From assembly GCF_036850765.1 (NCBI RefSeq), contig NC_089491.1, forward strand, positions 131,184,266-131,248,265: a DNA stretch of 64,000 bases. Direction: 5' to 3'. Of the stretch, positions 1 to 9,294 are shown piece by piece. The notes beneath the pieces were generated by a model that was not told the DNA's origin, searched no databases, and was given only the letters and a program-made list of their open reading frames with translations. The translations under genes and the position numbers were made by a program. Each line of letters starts with the position of its first letter. The stretch's first letter is position 1. The DNA comes from Saccopteryx bilineata (Eukaryota > Chordata > Mammalia > Chiroptera > Emballonuridae).

Positions 1-1050
1 CTATTTCATTTATTTTTGCTCTGATTTTTATTATCTCCTTTCTTCGGCTGGTTTTGGGTTGTCTTTGTTCTTCTTTTTCTAGTTCCTTAAGGTGTGAAGT
101 TAAGTGGTTTACTTTGGCTCTCTCTTGTTTGTTCATATAGGCCTGAAGTGATATGAACTTTCCTCTTATTACTGCTTTTGCTGCATCCCAGAGATTCTGA
201 TATGTCGTATTTTCATTTTCATTTGTCTGTATATATCTTTTGATCTCTGCGCTTATTTCTTCTTTGACCCATTCATTTTTTAGAAGTATGTTGTTTAGTT
301 TCCACATTTTTGTGGGTTTTTCCCCCTCTTTTTTGCAGTTGAATTCTAGTTTCAAGGCTTTATGATCAGAAAATATGCTTGGTACAATTTCAATTTTTCT
401 AAATTTGCTGATATTGTCTTTGTGGCCCAACATATGGTCAATTCTTGAGAATGTTCCATGTACACTAGAGAAAAATGTATACTCTGTCGCTTTGGGATGA
501 AGTGTCCTGTAGATGTCTATCATATCCAGGTGTTCTAGTATTTCGTTTAAGGCCACTATATCTTTATTGATTCTCTGTTTGGATGACCGATCTAGAGCCG
601 TCAGCGGTGTATTGAGGTCTCCAAGTATGATTGTATTTTTGTTAGTTTTGTTTTAAGGTCAATAAGTAGCTGTCTTATATATTTTGGTGCTCCTTGGTTT
701 GGTGCATATATATTAAGGATTGTTATGTCTTCTTGATTCAACTTCCCCTTAATCATTATGAAATGACCATTTTTGTCTCTGAGTACTTTTTCTGTCTTGT
801 AGTCAGCATTATTAGATATGAGTATTGCTACACCTGCTTTTTTTTGGGTGTTGTTTGCTTGGAGTATTGTTTTCCAGCCTTTCACTTTGAATTTGTTTTT
901 ATCCTTGTTGCTTAGATGTGTTTCTTGTAGGCAGCATATAGTTGGATTTTCTTTTTTAATCCATTCTGCTACTCTGTGTCTTTTTATTGGTAAGTTTAAT
1001 CCATTTACATTTAGTGTAATTATTGACACTTGTGGGTTCCCTACTGCCAT
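1..1050 (-). pseudogene. L1-A ORF2, N-terminal endonuclease region, frameshifted
   Basis: ORF2p is the L1 endonuclease and reverse transcriptase; it nicks target DNA and copies L1 RNA at the nick. The frame begins at the minus-strand ATG at 1050 with MAVGNPQVSIITLNVNGLN, the typical start of the APE-like endonuclease, followed by the CCLQETHL block that carries the catalytic glutamate. The frame breaks near 640: compared with L1-B, one T is missing from a T run here, and the shifted frame ends at 601. Past the break the correct frame (blocks such as FNCKKE and KMWKLNN) appears open to the window edge. The coding start follows ORF1 after a 326-base spacer. A pseudogene by this frameshift; the rest cannot be judged. 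Confidence 0.9.
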
Positions 1051-1376
1051 TTTATAAATTGCTTTCTGTTAGTTTTGTATCTTGTTTGATTCTTCTCTTT
1101 TGTTTTTCTATCATTTGTTTTTGTTTGTTTGTGTTCCATACTTCTTTCCTCTGTTGCTACCTTTTTTAAGTCAAGTGTTTTTGTGGTGGTTTTTTCAAGG
1201 GTGGTTACCATTAAGTAATGAAAGGGGTACCTACCATATTCATTGTAGTACCCTATCTTATGAGTATTTCTGCACTTCATCGTCCTTTGCTACTGTTAAT
1301 CTCCATCCTCTCCCCCCTTTTTTTTCCTTTGTTGTCACAGTTTAAGTTTGGTTTTATTGTGTTCTTGGTGGAGCTG

Positions 1377-2370
1377 TTACTTGTGGTGTTGTTTTCTTTT
1401 GTTCTTTGAATCTGGTTGGAAAACCCCCTTTAGTATTTCCTGGAGTGGGGGCTTTCTGTTGATAAATTCTCTCATCTTTTCTGTATTTGTGAATGTTTTT
1501 ATATCTCCTTCATACTTGAAGGATAGCTTTGATGGGTATAGTATTCTTGGCTGAAAGTTCCTCTCTTTCAGGGCTTTAAATATTGGGGTCCACTCTCTTC
1601 TAGCTTGTAGAGTTTCTGCTGAGAAATCTGATGATAATCTAATAGGCCTTCCTTTATATGTTGTACTCTTCTTGTCCCTGGCTGCCTTGAGAATTTTTTC
1701 TTTGTCATTGGTTTGTGTCATCTTTATTATGATGTGCCTTGGAATGGGTTCGTTGGGGTTAAGAAAACTCGGTGTTCTGTTTGCTTCTTGACTTTGAGGC
1801 TTTAGTTCTTTCCACAGGCTTGGGAAGTTCTCGTCTATTATTTGTTTGAGTATATTCTCCATTCCATTTTCTTTCTCTTCTCCCTCTGATATACCTATTA
1901 TTCTTATGTTATTCTTTCTGATGGAGTCAGACAGTTCCTGTAGGGCTTTCTCATTTTTTATTATTTTTGAGTCTCTTTCTTCTTCTCTCTGTTGTGCCTC
2001 AAGTTGTTTGTCTTTTATTTCACTAATCCTATCTTCAATCTGGGCTGTTCTGTTAGCTAAGCTTGTTACCTCGTTTTTCAGCTCGTGAATTGAGTTTTTC
2101 ATTTCTGTTTGATATGTTTTTATAATTTCAATTTCCTTGGTAATATATTCTTTGTGTTCATTGAGTTGTTTTCTGATCTTCCTATCTTGCCTTTCTGTGT
2201 TTTCTTGTATATCTCTGAGTATTTTTAAGATTTCTATTTTAAATTCTCTGTCATTTAGCTCCAAGCCTTCCAATATGTTGTCTTTTCTCCATAGATTTTT
2301 CCACATCTATTTGTGTTACCTCTCTTTCTTTTGTATCCATAATATTCGATTTCCTCTTTCTTATTGGCAT
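1377..2370 (-). pseudogene. L1-A ORF1 (RNA-binding chaperone), N-terminal frameshift
   Basis: ORF1p is the trimeric nucleic-acid chaperone that packages L1 RNA. The original start is the ATG at 2370 (MPIRKRKSNIMDTKEREVTQ), matching the L1-B ORF1 start. Near 2280-2290 L1-A is two bases shorter than L1-B, which closes that frame; the remaining 309-codon frame (1377-2306) starts in the wrong frame for its first residues and then picks up the L1 sequence. In order it holds a long heptad-rich coiled coil (about residues 20-120), an RRM-like segment with NIRIIGISEGEEKENG (about 135-170), and the C-terminal domain with the REWTPIF block. The end at 1377 is an intact stop. Apart from the N-terminal break it is well preserved, suggesting a fairly young insertion. 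Confidence 0.9.
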
Positions 2371-4679
2371 CTGAAGGTGGTCTTGTTGATAGCACTAATT
2401 AGAATTAATAAAGAGTAAAAAGTAAAAAAAAAAAAAAAGGTAAAACACCCCACAAAAAAAAAACAGTAATAATTTATTATTTCCCCTTTTTTCTTTCTTC
2501 TCTTTCCCTCCTCTCCCCTCCTCAGGGAAATATCATGCCTATAATGGAGGGCCTGATTTGGGGTGAAGAGTTCAAGGGGCAAAAAAAGGGAGTAGGGACC
2601 TACTAAATGCAAAAAAAAAAAGGAGGAATATCTTAGACAAGCATAAGATGATTTGCTTGTAAGTGATGTTCGACTAAGAGATATAATGAGAGTGATAAGA
2701 GGGAACCAGAAAAAAGGACGAAAAAAAAGAATAATAAAGAAGAAAAAAATAAAAATAATAAGTAAAAATCTGTTGTATTAAGTGGAGCGAAGACTAAATA
2801 CAACGGAGATCTTGGGTTGGGAGGATTCAAAATGCCACAAAAATAAACAAACAAACAAGAAAAAAACAAAAACAAAAGCGAAAAAGAAAAATAAAGCCAA
2901 AAAAAGCCTTGAGTCCCAAATTAACTAATTTGTTCGTGATTGAGGATTAAATGGGAGGAAAGTAAAACGAGAAAAGAATAAACAAATAGAAAGGAAAAAA
3001 TAAGAAAAAGAGAAAAATGAAGGAAGAAAAAAAAAGGAAGAGAAAAAAACAAAATAAAGCAAAACAAAAAAAAACAAAAGAGGAGAGAGTGAGAGTTAAG
3101 TGTTTTGGAGTATAACCTTAAAGGAGGGTGAGGATGAAGAAGAGAAATAAAAATGTAACACTCATGGGTAGTGTAGTTCAAGAAAAGGGAAGCATAAGAT
3201 GGGCAGAGAATAGAAGGACCGAGGTGGAGGAAATAAAGGCAATAAGATAGAAGAAACAAACAACAACAACAAAAAAAATTAGTGGAATAAGTTGTAAAGT
3301 CTGTGGATTTTTTTTGATTTTGAGCGGTTAACTTCTTCCTTTTTCTTTTCTCTCCCTCTTCCTGGTCGGTGACTCTGTACCCCAGGCTCTGCCCCTGTGT
3401 CACACTTAGGTAGGGATTTGCAGTTGATGGGATTCTATGGCAATGTCATATAATTGGCTTTAGTCTTGCTGGTAGTCAAGGCTTGTTGGCGTTTGCAGGG
3501 TCCAACGATGAGAGAGTTTGCTTTCCTGGAGTCTCTCTCCTAGTCCCCCCTTCCTGAATTAGCAGCCTGGTGATCCAGCTGTAAGGCTGCAACTGCTTCT
3601 TTCTGGGGCGTAAGAGGCTCAAAGAGCTGGGAAATCCCCACTCTATCCCCACTCAGCGCAAGGCTTTGGGAAAGGCTCTGGCAGTCAGGGTCTCCAGTGT
3701 AATCAGGCGGGGGTGGGAGTCAATTGTTGTCAAGGTGACTGTTAAGCGCCTAGCATTCAGTTGGACCTCTCAACCCAGGCTTTCCACACTTTGTAGCCTG
3801 TTTTGGCTGGGAAGAAGAGGCACTAGTCTCTGCTTGCGACTAGTGTAGTATAGATCTTATTATCTGCCAAGTCCCTCTTGTTAGCGTTTATCCCTGAATA
3901 TGGAGGCTCTATCAATCAGAAGTTGCCCCCGCCCCTTTAACGAGAGGCACTAAAAAATATCACGCCTCTTGTCTTGGATTGCTGAACTGAGAGAGATCTT
4001 ATCAATTAGAACCCGTGGGTGCGCAGATTTCATGGGTTAAGCTAATTTCAGTGATTGGGTCGCAGCTGTGCTCCCGAAGGTATTTCAGGCTGCCTGCGCG
4101 CGCCCCTCCCCCAACGCTTGATTGTTAGCTTGAATGGCTGGGTGAGGTGCCCGCCCACGGAGAGATTCTCCCAAGTAGGGAAGACCGCCCTGGCACCTCT
4201 CCCGCTCCCTGCTGCTGGTGGCTGGGGCGCACCGGGCGCAGGATAATGGGGCACCCTGGGTGTGCGGGCCAGAAGGGCGCTCTGGGCGCGTGGAATGCCC
4301 AGGGCACGCGCACAAATGGGGTGCTCCGGGCACCAGTGGCTGGGGACTCTCACTCGCAGTGCGCGGGCCGCTGGGAACGTTAGCGGTGCTCGCTCTGCAA
4401 CTGGACTGGGCTCGCGCCGGCGGCTGCTCGCCGCTCCCGAGTGTGGGCCGACTCACCACAGGTGCAATCCCTTCGCGGCTTGAATGAACGTCCCTGCGGT
4501 AGCTTCCTTCACACCCTCGTCTCTCAGATTCAAGTGATAACAGTCCTTTTGCTTTCAGTTTGTGTGGAACTCCGGAATGCTCCAAGGATAAATTTTTCTG
4601 TTTCTAGTTGATAAATTTGTTGTGATTTTGGGGAGATCTGTCGGACGCGCTGCTCACGGCGCCATTTCCGTGACGTCAC
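2371..4679 (-). promoter_or_regulatory. L1-A 5' UTR and internal promoter
   Basis: The part next to ORF1 (about 2400-3300) is strongly purine-rich on the plus strand, with many A runs. The inner part (about 3300-3710) aligns by eye to 10290-10685 in L1-B. From about 3710 to 4540 the sequence does not resemble L1-B and becomes GC- and CpG-rich between 4040 and 4680. The last 80-100 bases again resemble the L1-B tip (GCTCCAAG followed by TTTTTCTGTTTCT on the plus strand). At the extreme 5' end lies a full CRE palindrome TGACGTCA (4671-4678) next to GCCATTTCC (4661-4669), whose complement resembles the YY1 site found at L1 starts. Promoter function is inferred from family knowledge. Confidence 0.75.
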
Positions 4680-7600
4680 TCTTGAGTTAATTTTTGTACA
4701 GGGGGAGAGACTGTAGTCCAGTTTCATTCTTTTGCATGTGGCTTTCCAGTTTTCCCAGCACCATTTATTAAAGAGGCTTTCTTTTCTCCATTGTATGTTC
4801 TTGGCCCCTTTATCAAAAATTATTTGACTATATATATGTGGTTTTATTTTTGGACTTTCTATTCTGTTCCATTGGTCTGAGTGTCTATTTTTCTGCCAAT
4901 ACCATGCTGTTTTGATTGTCGTGGCCGTATAATATAGTTTGAAGTCAGGTATTGTAATGCCCCCAGCTTCATTCTTTTTCTTTAGGATTGCTTTGGCTAT
5001 TCGAGGTTTTTTATAGTTCCATATAAATCTGATGATTTTTTGCTCTATTTCTTTAAAAAATGTCATTGGAAGTTTGATGGGAATTGCATTAAATTTGTAT
5101 ATTGCTTTGGGTAATATAGCCATCTTGATTATATTTATTTTTCCTAGCCAAGAACAAGGTATATTCTTCCATCTCATTATATCTTTTTCGATTTCCCTTA
5201 ACAATGGTTTATAGTTTTCATTATATAAGTCCTTTACATTCTTTGTTATGTTTATTCCTAAGTATTTTATTTTTTTTGTTGCAATCATGAAGGGGATTAT
5301 TCTTTTGAGTTCGTTCTCAGTTGTTTCATTGTTGGCATATAGAAAGGCTATTGACTTCTGTATGTTAATTTTGTATCCTGCGACCTTACTGTATTGGCTT
5401 ATTGTTTCTAGTAGTCTTTTTGTGGATTCTTTGGGGTTTTCGATGTATAGGATCATATCATCTGCAAAAAGTGATACCTTTACTTCTTCTTTTCCGATAT
5501 GGATGCCTTTTATTTCTTTGTCTTGTCTGATTGCTCTGGCTAGAACCTCTAGTACCACATTAAATAAGAGTGGAGAGAGTGGACAACCCTGTCTTGTTTC
5601 TGATTTAAGGGGGAAAGCCTTCAGTTTAGTGCCATTTAATATGATGTTAGCTGATGGTTTATCATATATGGCCTTTATCATGTTGAAATATTTTCCTTCT
5701 ATGCCCATTTTATTGAGAGTCTTAAACATAAAATTGTGTTGTATTTTATCAAAAGCCTTTTCTGAGTCTATTGATAAGATCATGTGGTTTTTGTTCTTTG
5801 TTTTGTTGATATGGTGTATTACGTTAACCGTTTCACGTATGTTGAACCATCCTTGAGATTCTGGGATGAATCCCACTTGATCATGATGTATTATTTTTTT
5901 AATATGTTGTTGTATTCGATTTGCTAGTATTTTGTTTAGTATTTTAGCATCTGTATTCATTAGAGATATTGGTCTGTAGTTTTCTTTTTTTGTGCCATCC
6001 TTGCCTGGTTTTGGTATGAGGGTTATGTTGGCCTCATAAAATGTGTTTGGAAGTATTGCTTCTTCTTCAATTTTTTGGAAGACTTTGAGTAGAATAGGAA
6101 CCAAGTCTTCTTTGAATGTTTGATAAAATTCGCTGGTATACCTGTCAGGGCCTGGACTTTTATTTTGGGGGAGGTTTTTAATGGTTTTTTCTATTTCTTC
6201 TCTACTGATAGGTCTGTTTAGGCTTTCTGCTTCTTGACTCAGTCTAGGAATGTTGTATTGTTCTAGGAATTTATCCATTTCTTCTAGGTTGTTGAATTTA
6301 GTGGCATAAAGTTTTTCATAGTATTCTACAATAATTCTTTGTATATCTACGGTGTCCGTGGTGATTTCTCCTCTTTCATTTTGGATTTTGTTTATATGAG
6401 TTCTTTCTCTTTTTTCCTTGGTAAGTCTTGCCAAGGGTTTTTCAATTTTGTTGATCTTTTCAAAGAACCAGCTCCTTGTTCTATTAATTTTTCTATAGTT
6501 TTTCTGTTCTCTAATTCATTTATTTCTGCTCTGGTTTTTATTATCTCCTTTCTTCGGCTGGTTTTGGGTTGTCTTTGTACTTCTTTTTCTAGTTCCTTAA
6601 GGTGGGAAGTTAAGTGGTTCACTTGCACTCTCTCTTGTTTGTTCATATATGCCTGAAGTGATATGAACTTTCCTCTTATCACTGCTTTTGCTGCATTCCA
6701 TAGATTCTGATATGTCATATTGTCATTTTCATTAGTCTGTATATATCTTTTGATCTCTGCACTTATTTCTTCTTTGACCCATTCATTTTTTAAAAGTATG
6801 TTGTTTAGTTTCCACATTTTTGTGGGATTTTTTTCCTCTTTTTTGCAGTTGAATTCTAGTTTCAAGGCTTTATGATCAGAAAATATGCTTGGTACAACTT
6901 CAATTTTTATGAATTTGCTGATGTTGTTTTTGTGGCCCAACATATGGTCAATTCTTTTTTTTTTTTTTTCTTTTTTCTGAAGCTGGAAACAGGGAGAGAC
7001 AGTCAGACAGACTCCCGCATGCGCCCGACCGGGATCCACCTGGCACGCCCACCAGGGGCGACGCTCTGCCCACCAGGGGGCGATGCTCTGCCCATCCTGG
7101 GCATCGCCATGTTGCGACTAGAGCCACTCTAGCACCTGGGGCAGAGGCCACGGAGCCATCCCCAGCATCCGGGCCATCTTTGCTCCAATGGAGGCTTGGC
7201 TGCGGGAGGGGACGAGAGAGACAGAGAGGAAAGCGTGGCGGAGGGGTGGAGAAGCAAATGGGCGCTTCTCCTGTGTGCCCTGGCCGGGAATCGAACCCGG
7301 GTCCTCCGCACGCTAGGCCGACGCTCTACCGCTGAGCCAACTGGCCAGGGCATATGGTCAATTCTTGAGAATGATCCATGTACACTGGAGAAAAATGTAT
7401 ACTCAGTCCCTTTGGCATGAAATGTCCTGTAGATGTTTATCATATCCAGGTGCTCTAGTGTTTTGTTTAAGGCCACTATGTCTTTATTGATTCTCTGTTT
7501 GGATGACCGATCTAGAGCCGTCAGCGGTGTATTGAGGTCTCCAAATATGATTGTGTTTTTGTCAGTTTTTGTTTTAAGATCAATAAGTAGCTGTCTTATA

Positions 7601-7971
7601 TATTTTGGTGCTCCTTGGTTTGGTGCATATATATTAAGAATTGTTATGTCTTCTTGATTCAGTGTCCCCTTAGCCATTATGAAATGGCCATTTTTGTCTC
7701 TGAGTACTTTTCCTGTCTTGTAGTCAGCATTATTAGATATGAGTATTGCTACACCTGCTTTTTTTTGGATGTTATTTTCTTGGAGTATTGTTTTCCAGCC
7801 TTTCACTTTGAATTTGTTTTTATCCTTGTTACTTAGATGAGTTTCCTGTAGGCAGCATACAGTTGGATTTTCTTTTTTAATCCATTCTGCTACTCTGTGC
7901 CTTTATATTGATGAGTTTAATCCGTTTACATTTAGTGTAATTATTGATACTTCTGAGTTCCCTATTGCCAT
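4680..7971 (-). pseudogene. L1-B ORF2 (endonuclease and reverse transcriptase), broken
   Basis: Starts at the minus-strand ATG at 7971 (MAIGNSEVSIITLNVNGLN). An in-frame stop TAA lies at 7903-7905 where L1-A has a lysine codon. The endonuclease region (to about 7370) is followed by a SINE insertion at 6957-7350. After the SINE the frame continues through NISKFIKIE and KMWKLNN blocks, then shifts near 6490 at a shortened T run on the plus strand. From there to 4680 about 600 codons are open and contain the reverse transcriptase with the catalytic FADDM motif (about 5450-5475), the SPLLFN block just upstream of it, and the start of the C-terminal region (WCWENW). The frame then runs on into the L1-A promoter and ends at 4530, a chance fusion. 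Non-functional. Confidence 0.93.
6957..7350 (-). mobile_element. Rhin-1-like tRNA-derived SINE inside L1-B ORF2
   Basis: On the minus strand it starts with GCCCTGGCC, has a tRNA-like A box (TGGCTCAGCGGTAGAGC) and B box (GGTTCGATTCC), a C/T-rich middle, a body ending in CAGCTTCAG, then an A-tail (T run at 6955-6969). It is flanked by perfect 16-bp duplications CATATGGTCAATTCTT at 6941-6956 and 7351-7366. L1-A shows the same site unoccupied at 431-446. Low divergence from the other full copies indicates a young insertion. Confidence 0.95.
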
Positions 7972-8284
7972 TTTATATCTTGCTTTCTGTTAGTTTTGTA
8001 TCTTGTTTGACCGTTCTCTTTCGTTTTTCTATCTTTTGTTTTTATTTGGTTGTATTCCATATATCTTTCTTCTGTTGCTATCTTTTTTATCTCATGTGCT
8101 TCTGTGGTGGTTTTTTCAATGGTGGTTACCTTTGAGTAATGAAAAGGGTCCGTACCCTGTTCATTGTAGCGAACTATTTTGTGAGTACTTTTGCACTCCA
8201 TCGTCCTTTGCTAATGTTAATCTCCATCTTCTCCCCCTCTTTCTTTTTGTTGTTGTCACAGTTTAAATTTGGTTTTATTGTCTT

Positions 8285-9294
8285 CTTCTTGGAGCTTTTT
8301 CTTGTGGCTCTGTTTTTTTTTGTTCTTTGTATCTGATTGGAGAACCCCCTTTAGTAATTCCTGGAGTGAGGGTTTTCTGATGTCAAATTCCCTCATCTTT
8401 TCTGTATCTGTGAATGTTTTTATTTCTCCTTCATATTTGAAGGATAGCTTTGATGGTTATAATATTCATGGCTGAAAGTTCCTCTCTTTCAGGACTTTAA
8501 ATATTGGGGTCCACTCTCTTCTAGCTTGTAGAGTTTCTGCTGAGAAATCTGCTGATAATCTAATGGGCCTTCCTTTATATGTTGTATTCTTCTTTTCCCT
8601 GGCTGCCTTGAGAATTTTTTCTTTGCTGTTGGTTTGTGTCAATTTCATTATGATATGCCTTGGAGTAGGTTTGTTGGGGTTAAGAAAACTCGGTGTTCTG
8701 TTTGCTTCTTGAATTTGAGGCTTTAGTTCTTTCCACAGGCTTGGGAAGTTCTCATCTATTATTTGTTTGAGTATGTTCTCCATTCCATTTTCTCTCTCTT
8801 CTCCCTCTAATATACCTATTATTCTTATGTTATTCTTTTTGATGGAGTCAGATAATTCTTGTAGGGCTATCTCATTTTTTTTAAATTTTTGAGTCTCTTT
8901 CTTCTTCTCTCTGTTGTGCCTCAAGTTGCTTGCCTTCTATTTCACCAATCCTCTCTTCTATCTGACCTGTTCTATTAGCTAAGCTTGTTACTTCGTTTTT
9001 CAGCTCGTGAATTGAGTTTTTCATCTTTGTTTGATTTGTTTTTATAGTTTCAATTTCCTTGGACATATATTCTTTGTGTTCATTGAGTTGTTTTCTGAGC
9101 TCCCTAAATTGCCTTTCTGTGTTTTCTTGTATATCTCGGAGGATTTTTAGGTTTTCTCTCTTGAATTCTCTGTCATTTAGTTCCAAGGTTTCCAATATAT
9201 TAAATTTTTTCTCCATAGATTTTTCCTCATCTAGCTGTGTTACCTCTCTTTCTTTTGTGTCCATGATATTCGATTTTCTCTTCCTTAATGGCAT
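8285..9294 (-). pseudogene. L1-B ORF1, frameshift and premature stop
   Basis: The L1 RNA chaperone ORF. It starts at the ATG at 9294 (MPLRKRKSNIMDTKEREVTQ) and runs through the coiled coil (QENTERQ to QREEERDSKI). The frame breaks near 8880-8895, where the plus-strand T/A tract differs in length from L1-A; the RRM and C-terminal parts (IALQELSDSI, NNIRIIGI, REWTPIF) continue in another frame from about 8924. A TGA then replaces an arginine codon directly after RNFQP, at 8466-8468. The homologue in L1-A reads through this point. The natural stop region near 8285 is degraded. Confidence 0.9.

Larger units (their letters stand above)
1..4679 (-). mobile_element. L1-A: LINE-1 retrotransposon, 5' part (runs off left edge)
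   Basis: Reading leftward on the minus strand, the order is a GC-rich promoter, an A/G-rich leader, ORF1, a spacer, then the start of ORF2, which leaves the window at base 1. This is the canonical order of a mammalian LINE-1. The 5' end lies at about 4679, where the sequence switches abruptly to ORF2 of a second L1 (L1-B) in the same orientation. The ORFs are close to those of L1-B, so the two belong to related lineages. Both ORFs carry frameshifts, so this copy cannot make normal proteins. The 3' half, including most of the reverse transcriptase, is outside the window. Confidence 0.95.

Noticed and set aside
1082..2418. Several plus-strand frames rich in F, S and L opposite L1 ORF1
   Set aside because: Mirror frames of the A-rich L1 coding strand; low-complexity hydrophobic translations with no independent support.
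2633..3403. Minus-strand frames of 80-160 codons rich in F and L
   Set aside because: Translations of the A/T-tract leader of L1-A; composition artefacts.
7129..7806. A 225-codon minus-strand open frame
   Set aside because: It is L1 ORF2 endonuclease sequence fused by chance to the antisense-read head of the inserted SINE; not a gene.
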